This document shows positions 24,656 through 31,917 of a stretch of DNA of 63,929 nucleotides, one piece after another. The stretch comes from CAYMCQ01 sp964389025. GTDB lineage: Bacteria; Verrucomicrobiota; Verrucomicrobiia; Limisphaerales; CAYMCQ01. Within the stretch, counting starts at the first letter, position 1. The number at the start of each line of letters is the position of its first letter. The notes beneath the pieces were generated by a model, which was given only the letters and a program-made list of their open reading frames with translations, was not told where the DNA came from and did not search any database. The DNA lies in NCBI GenBank assembly GCA_964389025.1, contig CAYMCQ010000015.1, positions 1 through 63,929 of the forward strand. The letters run 5' to 3'. Made by a program: the position numbers and the translations under genes.

Positions 24656-25360
24656 TCAGCCACTGCAACCAGCGCGCTCTGCCTTTCGATTGGCCACAAA
24701 CCAGTGTGTCACCATCATCGCGCATCGCTCTTCCAAATTCCAATCAGCCGCCGCGGGCCAAAGCGATGACAACTCGCCGCCAGAAAAGCCGGACTTCATG
24801 CTCAAAACAGCGTCGTGCCGCGTGACGGAATTGCAACCGATGATGCCGACCAGACGGCTCGCGGCGATTGCCCGCCGCGAGCGGCGTGTTTCGCACGCGG
24901 CAAAAAAATTTGTCCTGGCCGCAAGCAGGCCGAACAGCGCGGAAAGTTTTTCGTTCGTGAAGTGGTGCAGGAACAAATTTGCAATCATGCAATCGAGCGG
25001 AACGGAAAGTTTTGCCGCCCAATCAAACACGTCGCCTGTCACGATTTCAACTTGCCAGTCCAAGCCCCGAAATTGGGCGAGAGTTTGCGGTGAGACAATG
25101 TTTTGCTGGTCCACGAAGGTCACCGTGGTTCCACGCCAGCGCGTTCGCTGCGCGATTTTCAACATCAGACTCCCGTCGCCCGCGCCGAGGTCGGCGATGC
25201 GCCTGGGCGGCTGCGAAAATTTTTTCGTGAGGCTTCCGGCGAAAATTTCTGCGTGCCGCATGATTTTGTTCAAGCGACGCAAGTCCGCGCGCGAACGAAT
25301 CGCGCGCGGATCATCCGGCGGCAAGTGATCGAGCAATTCCGGTTCGAGAATTCGTTTCAT
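24656..25360 (-). CDS. class I SAM-dependent methyltransferase
   Basis: A 234-residue Rossmann-fold methyltransferase with motif I IADLGAGDGSL, an acidic strand end VTFVDQQN and MIANLFLHHFTNEKL at the active-site side. ATG 25360 overlaps the stop of the type III polyketide synthase remnant (ATGA). Such methyltransferases commonly modify products of type III PKS, so its partner has apparently been lost. The target here is unknown. Confidence 0.8.
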   Translation of the reverse strand: MKRILEPELLDHLPPDDPRAIRSRADLRRLNKIMRHAEIFAGSLTKKFSQPPRRIADLGAGDGSLMLKIAQRTRWRGTTVTFVDQQNIVSPQTLAQFRGLDWQVEIVTGDVFDWAAKLSVPLDCMIANLFLHHFTNEKLSALFGLLAARTNFFAACETRRSRRAIAASRLVGIIGCNSVTRHDAVLSMKSGFSGGELSSLWPAAADWNLEERCAMMVTHWFVANRKAERAGCSG

Positions 25361-25526
25361 TCCACTTCCAAAAGCGCGCCGCGACAACTGAATCCCGCGC
25401 CGAAAGATGACATCCACCAAAATCCGCCGCGCGCGTTTTCAGCCAGCGCGCGTTCCAAAATAAAAAACACGCACGGGCTGCTGACATTGCCGAATTCATT
25501 GAGCACAGCCGCGAGACGCCGCCGAA
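25357..25526 (-). pseudogene. 3' remnant of a type III polyketide synthase
   Basis: About 55 codons read LNEFGNVSSPCVFFILERAL and end WWMSSFGAGFSCRGALLEVE, the characteristic C terminus of chalcone/alkylpyrone synthases, including the conserved Asn of EFGN. Everything upstream, including the catalytic Cys and His, is gone; the remnant abuts a palindromic repeat and the ALDH gene. It keeps the ATGA overlap with the methyltransferase, so it is the residue of a PKS-methyltransferase operon. Confidence 0.8.
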
Positions 25527-25529
25527 CTC

Positions 25530-25553
25530 GCAGGCTGGAAGCCTGTGCTACAA
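25530..25553. repeat. single arm of palindromic family B at a gene junction
   Basis: The sequence gcaggctggaagcctgtgct is a self-complementary arm of the same family as the two insertions in pheT. It supplies the TAG stop of the ALDH gene (25548-25550) and marks the breakpoint of the type III PKS remnant. Confidence 0.65.
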
Positions 25554-26420
25554 GCCGATGGGATGCCACGCGGTCTTGAATTCCACGGTGTCGAGAATCC
25601 AATACGGGTCCTGGGCTTCTGCGGAAAACCATTCGCCGTCGGCGAGCGAGTGGTTGGAGTAGCGTTTGAGGTTGATGGCGACACCGCCTTGCAGCGCTGA
25701 ACTGATTTCTTTGTCGCCCGCGCCATCCACGATCGCGTTCACGTCCATGTGGCCGGCGATGTGCGGGGCGAGTTCACTGCGTTTGCCGGTGAGAATGTTC
25801 ACGACACCGCCGGGCAAATCGCTGGTGGCGAGAATTTCAGAAAATGTGAGCGCGGGCAGCGGAAATTTTTCCGACGCCAAAATGATCACCGCGTTGCCGC
25901 TCAAAACAACCGGCGCTAGCAGCGAGACGAGCGGCAGCAGCGCGGGCGCGTCCGGCGCGAGCGCGACGACGACGCCGGTCGGTTCGGGCGTGGTGAAGTT
26001 GAAATGGGATGACGCGACGGGATTCACGCTGCCAAAAACCTGCTGGTATTTGTCCGTCCAGCCTGCGTGATGAACGAGGCGGTCAATCGAAGCTTTGACT
26101 TCGGCGCGGGATTTGGCGGCGGTCGCGCCGGTGGAGCGGACCAGTTCGTTTGTCAGTTCGGAGGCGCGTTGCTGAAGCATTTCAGCGGCGCGGTAAAGAA
26201 TTTGTCCGCGCAGGTAGGCGGTTTTCTTCGACCAGCCGTCAAACGCCGGGCGCGCGGCCACGACTGCATCGCGAAAATCTTTTCGCGAGGCGCGGCAGAA
26301 GTTGTCGAGATGCTGTCCGTCGCGGGATTTCGCGGGAAGGTAGCGCCCGCTTTCGCTGCGGACAAAATTTCCGCCGATGTAGAGCTTGTAGGTTTTGCGA
26401 ACGTCGAGCTGAGTTTTCAT
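25548..26420 (-). CDS. short aldehyde dehydrogenase-like protein
   Basis: A 290-residue protein with the N-terminal NAD-binding half of the ALDH fold: YKLYIGGNFVRSESGRYLP, a VVALAPDAPALLPLVSLLAP segment corresponding to the cofactor-binding core, and PGGVVNILTGKRSELAPHIA. The C-terminal catalytic half with the active-site Cys is absent. The ending ILDTVEFKTAWHPIG is, as I recall, typical of short ALDH paralogues that partner a full-length ALDH, so the length may be natural. The stop codon is provided by the adjacent repeat. Start at ATG 26420. Confidence 0.7.
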   Translation of the reverse strand: MKTQLDVRKTYKLYIGGNFVRSESGRYLPAKSRDGQHLDNFCRASRKDFRDAVVAARPAFDGWSKKTAYLRGQILYRAAEMLQQRASELTNELVRSTGATAAKSRAEVKASIDRLVHHAGWTDKYQQVFGSVNPVASSHFNFTTPEPTGVVVALAPDAPALLPLVSLLAPVVLSGNAVIILASEKFPLPALTFSEILATSDLPGGVVNILTGKRSELAPHIAGHMDVNAIVDGAGDKEISSALQGGVAINLKRYSNHSLADGEWFSAEAQDPYWILDTVEFKTAWHPIGL

Positions 26421-26489
26421 GGCTGCGAGTTGGCCGCACAGTAGCAATGGCCTGCCGAAATCGCAAGGCAAAGCGTTTCCAACTTTTTC

Positions 26490-26598
26490 TTCCTCTCCCC
26501 GCGACGAAGGAGTGGGGAGAGGACCGAGGAGAGGGGCAAACTCATAACGCGCCTCCTCTCCCCGGCCCTCTCCTCCATCCGATGGAGGAGAGGGAGTG
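26490..26598. repeat. palindromic repeat pair (family A)
   Basis: Two hairpins, 26492-26522 (cctctcccc...ggggagagg) and 26554-26594 (ending ctccatccgatggaggagag), lie between the ALDH and prepilin genes. The second closely resembles the element inserted in the flavoprotein at 31413-31456. Confidence 0.75.
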
Positions 26599-26653
26599 GT
26601 TGCAGCTTCGTTGCGTTGTCGGCGAAACTGACGCTTCAAGCTTCGAGATGCAT

Positions 26654-27433
26654 CTATGGCACAATCAGAATCTCCGCCCGCAATCTTCCTACAAACTGGC
26701 CGGGCATTCGTTTATCAATCGAGCCGGCGACGAATTTTTCCGGTGCGACGTGGCCGTCGCAGAAGAGGACGCTGGCTTTTTGCGAGTGGCGGAAGTGGGC
26801 GTTGGGATAAGCGGCATTGGTGTCCACGTAATAAAATTCTTCGAGCATCGGGTTGTTCCGCGACGCGGGCGGCTGGAAATCGTTCACCTGCGCGGCGTCG
26901 GCGAGCAGCGCGGTTTCGGCGGCGCGCGTGAGTTTGGAAATTTTCACCGGCGGCGACGCGGACAAACTGGAGTTGTAGCCGTAACCGAACGCCGCGCCGG
27001 TGGCTTTGAATTTGAACTGCGCCATCGAGTAGTTGAGCGACGGGCAAATCTCCACGCCGCGCCCTTGCAGATACGGATACAGCGCGCCTTGCGTCGCGTC
27101 GAATGGTCGCCGGCCTTCCACGCCCGCGCCAAGCCAGCCGAACCAGTAAAGCATCCCGCTGTTGGTCGCGCCGACGAGGTAGCGAAAACAATTTCCGCCG
27201 TTCTCGTCCCAATACATCTGCGCGGCAAGGCCGAGTTGGCGGAGGTTGGAGGTGCATTTGATTTTAGCGGTGGAGGTTTTGGTTTGGACGAGCGTCGGCA
27301 GCAAAAGCGCGGCGAGAATAGCGATGATGGCGATGACGACAAGAAGTTCGATCAACGTCAAGGCTTGTAGCAGCCGACGTGAGGAGGATCGGGCTTTACA
27401 TCGTAAATCGTAAATCGTAAATCGTAAATTCAA
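26654..27433 (-). CDS. type IV prepilin-like protein with H-X9-DG motif
   Basis: A 259-residue secreted pilin-like protein. The prepilin segment is LTLIELLVVIAIIAILAALL and a late HSQKASVLFCDGHVAP gives the H-X9-DG motif, characteristic of a large family in Verrucomicrobia and Planctomycetes. The Gly normally found at the peptidase cleavage site is not obvious (LQALTLIE). The start codon and first 25 or so residues lie inside a palindromic element. It is 33 bases downstream of the secreted-protein gene behind the cobalamin riboswitch. Confidence 0.8.
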   Translation of the reverse strand: MNLRFTIYDLRCKARSSSRRLLQALTLIELLVVIAIIAILAALLLPTLVQTKTSTAKIKCTSNLRQLGLAAQMYWDENGGNCFRYLVGATNSGMLYWFGWLGAGVEGRRPFDATQGALYPYLQGRGVEICPSLNYSMAQFKFKATGAAFGYGYNSSLSASPPVKISKLTRAAETALLADAAQVNDFQPPASRNNPMLEEFYYVDTNAAYPNAHFRHSQKASVLFCDGHVAPEKFVAGSIDKRMPGQFVGRLRAEILIVP

Positions 27434-27459
27434 TGGAGCCTCCTTAGGTCGGCTGCTAC
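27367..27459. repeat. composite palindrome covering the prepilin start (family I)
   Basis: Arms 27367-27387 (gtagcagccgacgtgaggag) and 27439-27459 are inverted; between them are four tandem tcgtaaa units (27401-27430) that encode FTIYDLR. The ATG of the prepilin gene (27433-27431) lies within the element. Confidence 0.75.
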
Positions 27460-27466
27460 GCGGATT

Positions 27467-28450
27467 TCATGGCCGCTCGGCTTTCACTCGATAAAACGCT
27501 TTTCCGATTGGCGGGTTCGTGTCTTGCAAAATGAGATTCGTCCCGTTGCCCGGAACGGTTGGCGCCGCCGCGCTCCACGATTGAAAAGTTGTCGAGCGCT
27601 CCAACGTGTAAAGCCAGCTTGCGTCGCTTAGAAACTGGCCTTGCCACGTGTTGCTCGTCAAACCACCGCTGACTCGCGCGACGGGAAGCGGCGACGCGAA
27701 AAGGAGATTGTCCACGACCCCATGCGCGAGAACGGAGCCTTCATAGCCGGGAAATTGTCCCGCGTCGTTGTAGCTGCTGATTGAAACGGCATCCAGACGG
27801 AAATCATCGAAGCTGGAATTCAGTTTCGCGTCTTGCAACGGGCCGACGGGCACGCCGTTGCTGGACAAGGCCGAGCGCAACGTCTGCTTGTCCGCCGAGT
27901 AGGTCATGGTGAATTGATAAAGTGTGCCCGTCGCCAGTTCGAGCGGGAAGGTGAAGCCGCCGCTCGCGAAATTGTTGCTGGCGGAAATCATCGGTGTCGT
28001 CACGCTCGCGCCGAAACCTGAGTCGGGAAAATAATTGAACTCGACCAGATTGGGCGCTTGATAGCCGGAGCCGACGATGAAACCGGCGTTCGTTGCGTCC
28101 GTAGTGTTGTGCAAACCGATGGCGATCTGAAATGTGAAAGGCTTGTTCGTGTCCACGCCGATGGCGATGTCGTTCAGACGCAAATCGAATGCGAGCATGA
28201 AATCATTTGTGCGAGTGAGCGTGGTTTCCAGCGGATGATAGAAATAGCTGTTCGGCTGCGAGGAATCCCACGTGACGCGCAGGTTTTGGTTTGTGGAATC
28301 CCAGGCGAAGAGATTGATGTTGCCGAACGTGACCCAGCCGTTGGTTAGCGGATCCTGGGAGAAGTTTTGGGACAATGTCGCGCCAAAGGATTGCGATGGA
28401 GCGAAACAACAGACGAACAACAGGCCAAACGAGAACAGAATTTTTTTCAT
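27467..28450 (-). CDS. secreted LamG-like protein behind a cobalamin riboswitch
   Basis: A 327-residue protein with a clear signal peptide (MKKILFSFGLLFVCCFAP, cleavage near FGA). The body looks like a concanavalin-type beta sandwich (FMLAFDLRLNDIAIGVDTN, TGTLYQFTMTYSADKQTLR) and the C terminus (LYTLERSTTFQSW, GKAFYRVKAERP) is a Verrucomicrobia-type fibronectin-like tail. No catalytic residues are evident. It is the first gene after the cobalamin riboswitch and terminator, so its expression probably falls when B12 is plentiful. Confidence 0.65.
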   Translation of the reverse strand: MKKILFSFGLLFVCCFAPSQSFGATLSQNFSQDPLTNGWVTFGNINLFAWDSTNQNLRVTWDSSQPNSYFYHPLETTLTRTNDFMLAFDLRLNDIAIGVDTNKPFTFQIAIGLHNTTDATNAGFIVGSGYQAPNLVEFNYFPDSGFGASVTTPMISASNNFASGGFTFPLELATGTLYQFTMTYSADKQTLRSALSSNGVPVGPLQDAKLNSSFDDFRLDAVSISSYNDAGQFPGYEGSVLAHGVVDNLLFASPLPVARVSGGLTSNTWQGQFLSDASWLYTLERSTTFQSWSAAAPTVPGNGTNLILQDTNPPIGKAFYRVKAERP

Positions 28451-28520
28451 GACTGATCTTTCAATTGGTTCCGCAATGTTTGCGGAACGGTTTTGTGATT
28501 GAGAGACCAGCGGCGGGATG

Positions 28521-28606
28521 GAATCGTCCTCGTCCTCCTTCTCGTCCTCGTCCTCGAATTCGTCTCGATGTAAAATCGAGGACGAGGACGAGGACGAGGA
28601 CGATTA
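28521..28606. repeat. palindromic repeat (family E)
   Basis: Arms 28521-28557 and 28576-28606 consist of inverted tcctcg/gaggac units, the same type as 1237-1302. It lies between the riboswitch terminator and the gene it controls. Confidence 0.75.
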
Positions 28607-28607
28607 C

Positions 28608-28653
28608 GAAAAACAAAAACGCCTTCACTCCCGTCAAAACGGCGAATGAAGGC
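28608..28653 (-). terminator. intrinsic terminator of the riboswitch leader
   Basis: On the minus strand the stem gccttcattc/gagtgaaggc closes around a short loop and is followed by a T-rich run (gtttttgtttttc, read down to 28608). Its position between the cobalamin aptamer and the structural gene suggests transcription attenuation. Confidence 0.65.
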
Positions 28654-28727
28654 ATTCAACGAATCCCGGCGAAAACAGTCCGGCGGGCTGGCCTCATCCT
28701 TCTCTTGACGGAGAAGTTGGTCGTGAA

Positions 28728-28762
28728 GGCGACGGTCACAGACCGACGCTACAACGACCAGA
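28728..28762. repeat. short palindrome (family O)
   Basis: The stretch gcgacggtcacagaccgacg is an imperfect palindrome lying between the riboswitch aptamer and its terminator. It may be an inserted repeat unit. Confidence 0.4.
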
Positions 28763-28773
28763 CGAGCACAACC

Positions 28774-28928
28774 AAACCGGTATCCTGACTCCGGGCTTGA
28801 CCTCGCTCCCGCCTTCCCGTCCGTGTGGACAGTGGCAATGGGAGTTTGTAGCCCGTTACAGTGGCGCAACCGTCGCAGATTTTCACTGCGTTCCCTGACG
28901 CATGGCTGTGTTGGAGATGGACGCAAGT
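28774..28928 (-). promoter_or_regulatory. cobalamin riboswitch
   Basis: Read on the minus strand, the core AGGGAACGCAGTGAAAATCT is followed by GCGACGGTTGCGCCACTGTA and ACGGG, and then after a variable stem by AGCCCGGAGTCAGGATACCG, the B12-box region. These are the conserved parts of the cobalamin (AdoCbl/MeCbl) aptamer. The regulated genes to the left are the LamG-like secreted protein (27467-28450) and the prepilin-like gene; no known B12 transport or synthesis gene is present. Confidence 0.88.
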
Positions 28929-29143
28929 CCATCGGTTTCAAAGAACAGGTTGTTGTTACGCCTTCTGAAAATTTTTGCCAAGTTAATTCTAAAATCTTTT
29001 CCGCGCCCTTGTCGAAGCCCTAACTCTGGCCCCTGAAATCTAAAGCCCTGACTTGTCAGTGCGCTGGTATCAAAAATAAATTTTACCCTTGCCAGCCTGC
29101 GTTCACTGTGACCAATCAATCGCACCGGGAGATATTCAACCAA
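28929..29143. other. leader/spacer upstream of the riboswitch
   Basis: An AT-rich spacer that should contain the riboswitch promoter on the minus strand; TTGGCA at about 28976-28981 with TAACAA 17 bases later is a weak candidate. No gene is seen. Confidence 0.35.
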
Positions 29144-29611
29144 TCAATACTTCAGCTGCTCCTGCTCCAGAAATTTTTCAAGGTCAATACATTCGACCTT
29201 CAGGTCGGCACAAACAGTAGGAATTCGTGCGCCGCCAAGCTTTAACGACTCTTGGGTAACTACACAACCCTTATGAACTTTTGCGGCAGCGATGATGAAC
29301 GGGTCGGCAACTGGAATTCCCTTCAACATTTTTTCTCGCCTCACCAGACCTCGGTATTGCTCTTTTTTAAAAATTTCTGCGACAATTTTTGATTCCTCTT
29401 CATTTGGCGGCAGGAATAATTCATGATGTTTCTTTACCCAGTCTTCTATGCTGTCGAAAGGGCAATTTCCTTCGATTTCTCTCCGGACTTCTTTTACGGA
29501 TTTTAAAACACCGTTTTGAGCAAGCTCATCAATCTTGGCCCAGATTGTTGGAAAACGAGAAGGGTAAAAATTCCCTATCGCCCAAAAAACATTGGTGTCG
29601 AAAATATACAT
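29144..29611 (-). CDS. PIN-domain protein, DUF4411 type
   Basis: A 155-residue protein with a PIN nuclease layout: FDTNVFWAIGNFYPSRFP at the N terminus (first Asp), VKEVRREIEG with an acidic residue, PVADPFIIAAA and a late VVTQES. DUF4411 proteins are usually toxins paired with a DNA-binding antitoxin; no such antitoxin gene is evident next to it. The coding sequence is noticeably more AT-rich than its neighbours, which suggests recent transfer. Confidence 0.75.
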   Translation of the reverse strand: MYIFDTNVFWAIGNFYPSRFPTIWAKIDELAQNGVLKSVKEVRREIEGNCPFDSIEDWVKKHHELFLPPNEEESKIVAEIFKKEQYRGLVRREKMLKGIPVADPFIIAAAKVHKGCVVTQESLKLGGARIPTVCADLKVECIDLEKFLEQEQLKY

Positions 29612-29633
29612 GTTTACCAGCGCAAATACCCTT

Positions 29634-29717
29634 CTAACTTATCAATGTGTCGAGCGTTCCTGTTAATGAACAGTGGGCCGAATTTGCACCAACATTAATC
29701 AAAAAAATCTTTGGCAT
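29634..29717 (-). pseudogene. possible N-terminal remnant of an Nmad3-like gene
   Basis: A 27-codon ORF reads MPKIFLINVGANSAHCSL and then stops. The start resembles the conserved N terminus of nucleotide-modification-associated (Nmad3) proteins. If so, only the first strand remains, just upstream of the PIN gene. Short and uncertain. Confidence 0.3.
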
Positions 29718-29759
29718 GGGGTTCTGAATCCGTAACAACTTCAAGTTTAGATTGAAAGT

Positions 29760-30569
29760 TTAAACTCCCAACTCCTTCCGCCGTTTCTCCGGCAAAACTT
29801 TCTCAAGCTTTTTCTGCCATCGCCGGATTTCTTTTTCGGCTTCTTCCAGTCTCGCCTTTTCATTTCCCGGCAGAGTGGTTTCGAGTTCGGGGTCATGATT
29901 CAGTTTGAACTTCTCTCCGAGTTGCAGGGCGGCTTGGATTGCGCGAAGTGCCTGCGCAACTCGAATTTCAACAATGCCTGCCACGCCGTTGCGAGAGAAC
30001 ATCTCGTCACGCAGAAGATAATGCCAAAGTTCAAGCGCCTTGCTCCAATTGCCGGTCCGGGTGAAATATTCCGCGAGCGAGTGCATCAATGTCGCTTGCA
30101 TCGTTGGGTCGGCAGCGGCATGGATGGCGTGGGGCAATTTCCTGGTGAGTTTCTGTATTTCTTCACGCTTGCCGCCGGTGGCAAGCAATATGTGCGTGCA
30201 ATAGGCCAATTCCATCAGCCTGAACTCGCCCTTGAATCGGCGGGGGACGAATCGCTTTGCCGCCTCCATGTTGTCCGTGTAACAATGCAAACAGAGCATC
30301 CAAAACCGGACGGACGGCTGGCTGCGTTTGGGCAAGCGGGCATGCGCGGCTTCAATCAACTTCGACCACGGCTTGAGCCTATCCGCGAGCGGAAAGATGG
30401 CGTTCATCGCCGCGTGAAACAATTCCACGGTGATGCTTTCCTGCTTAAGAATGCCGCGCGCGCGACGCAACGCTTCGCGCTTCATCCCAAGCTTAACCAC
30501 TGCATCCAATTCTTCGGCGATGGGGTTTGGCGTTCCTTCCGGTTCACCCGTGTTCCGATTATTTTTCAT
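29760..30569 (-). CDS. helical repeat protein of unknown function
   Basis: A 269-residue cytosolic protein that is nearly all helical, with TPR-like pairs (AEYFTRTGNWSKALELWHYL) and a highly charged coiled-coil tail (KARLEEAEKEIRRWQKKLEK). No signal peptide or catalytic motif was found. It is followed to the left by a PIN-type gene that does not overlap it. Confidence 0.55.
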   Translation of the reverse strand: MKNNRNTGEPEGTPNPIAEELDAVVKLGMKREALRRARGILKQESITVELFHAAMNAIFPLADRLKPWSKLIEAAHARLPKRSQPSVRFWMLCLHCYTDNMEAAKRFVPRRFKGEFRLMELAYCTHILLATGGKREEIQKLTRKLPHAIHAAADPTMQATLMHSLAEYFTRTGNWSKALELWHYLLRDEMFSRNGVAGIVEIRVAQALRAIQAALQLGEKFKLNHDPELETTLPGNEKARLEEAEKEIRRWQKKLEKVLPEKRRKELGV

Positions 30570-30636
30570 GGTGAAGTTTTTACTCTGCCCGGTCGGTCAA
30601 AAACAGTCCAAGCCTAAAAATATTGTTTGGGGCGAA

Positions 30637-31917
30637 TCATCCCGCCATCGCCCGTCCCGCAATCCATCCCGTCGTCCACGCGGCCTGAAAGTTGAATCCG
30701 CCGGTGATGCCGTCCACGTCCAGCAATTCGCCGGCGAGAAAAAGTCCGGGGCAAACGCGGCTTTCCATCGTCTTGAAATCCACTTCGCCCAGCCGCACGC
30801 CGCCGCAAGTGACGAACTCATCCTTGTTCAAACTTTTTCCAGTCACCTGAAACTCCGTCCGCAATAACTGCTGGATCAACTTGTGTTGCGCCGCGCGAGC
30901 CAGCGCCGACCACCGCGTCTCGCGCGCGATGCCGGACGCGAGGACCAGTTGTTCCCAAAGCCGCGATGGCAACGAAGCGAGCGGCGTGTTCACGATAAAC
31001 TTTGCCGGTTGCGAATCGCGTTGCGCTTGAAATTCCGCCGCGAGCGAATCCGCATTGAGATGCGGCAGCCAGTTCACGAGCAGCGGAAAATGATAATTCA
31101 TCGCGTGCAACTCGCGCGCGCCCCACGCCGACAACCGCAGAATCATCGGCCCGCTCAATCCCCAATGCGTCGCCAGCAACGCGCCGCGCTCGCGCAGCTT
31201 CGTCCCCGGCACGGACGCCTCGGCTGTCGGAACGGAAATTCCCGCCAGCGCGCGCAGCCACTTGGTTTCAATGTGAAACGTGAACAGCGATGGCACCGGC
31301 GCTTCCAACGTGTGCCCAAGCGAAACCGCCAGTTGCCCTGCCACCGCCGCGCGGCAACCGCCCGTCGCCAGCAACAGACGGTCACAGTTCAGTGTCGCGC
31401 CTCTTGTTTCTTCTCCCTCTCCCCATCCGATGGGGAGAGGGCCGGGGTGAGGGGCGCACGACAATTTCAACTCAAATCCACCGCCAGATTTTTTTACAAC
31501 GTTCTCGACGCCGCAATTCGCAATCAACTTCACACCAGCCTTGCGAGCCGCATTGAGCAGGCAATCAATTATCGTTTGTGACGAGTCCGTCGTGGGAAAC
31601 ATCCGCCCGTCGCTTTCCGTTTTGAGTTTCACGCCACGACTCTCGAACCACGCGATGGTGTCGCTCGCGTGAAACCGTTTGAACGGCGCGATCAACGCCC
31701 GTTCGCCGCGCGGGAAACGCGTCGTAAATTCGCGCGCGTCGAAGCACGCGTGGGTGACGTTGCAACGTCCGCCGCCGGAGATTTTGACTTTGGTGAGAAA
31801 TTGCGGCCCGCGTTCGAGCACGATGACTTCCGTTCCCGGCGACGCCTCCGCGCAAGTGATGGCCGCGAAAAATCCAGCAGCGCCTCCGCCGACGATGACG
31901 ACGCGTTGTGCGCTCAT
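30637..31917 (-). CDS. BaiN/HI0933-like FAD-dependent oxidoreductase
   Basis: A 426-residue flavoprotein: dinucleotide-binding VVIVGGGAAGFFAAITCAEA, the family motif KISGGGRCNVTHA, and the C-terminal FLAGELLDVDGITGGFNFQA. ATG 31917 overlaps the ABC-F stop (ATGA). In the middle, codons for HPGPLPIGWGEGE are supplied by a palindromic element (31413-31456) inserted in frame before LNCDRLLLATGG. The physiological substrate is unknown; BaiN reduces bile-acid intermediates in gut bacteria, but most homologues are uncharacterised. Confidence 0.88.
   Translation of the reverse strand: MSAQRVVIVGGGAAGFFAAITCAEASPGTEVIVLERGPQFLTKVKISGGGRCNVTHACFDAREFTTRFPRGERALIAPFKRFHASDTIAWFESRGVKLKTESDGRMFPTTDSSQTIIDCLLNAARKAGVKLIANCGVENVVKKSGGGFELKLSCAPHPGPLPIGWGEGEETRGATLNCDRLLLATGGCRAAVAGQLAVSLGHTLEAPVPSLFTFHIETKWLRALAGISVPTAEASVPGTKLRERGALLATHWGLSGPMILRLSAWGARELHAMNYHFPLLVNWLPHLNADSLAAEFQAQRDSQPAKFIVNTPLASLPSRLWEQLVLASGIARETRWSALARAAQHKLIQQLLRTEFQVTGKSLNKDEFVTCGGVRLGEVDFKTMESRVCPGLFLAGELLDVDGITGGFNFQAAWTTGWIAGRAMAG
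31413..31456. repeat. in-frame palindromic insertion in flavoprotein gene (family A)
   Basis: The hairpin ctctccccatccgatggggagag (31416-31438) plus gccggggtgaggggc lies inside the coding region and adds about 15-20 residues without a stop or frameshift. Confidence 0.85.

Noticed and set aside
28447..28941. A minus-strand ORF across the cobalamin riboswitch
   Set aside because: It is open only because of the riboswitch and repeat sequence; the aptamer, the terminator and a downstream signal-peptide gene explain the region better.
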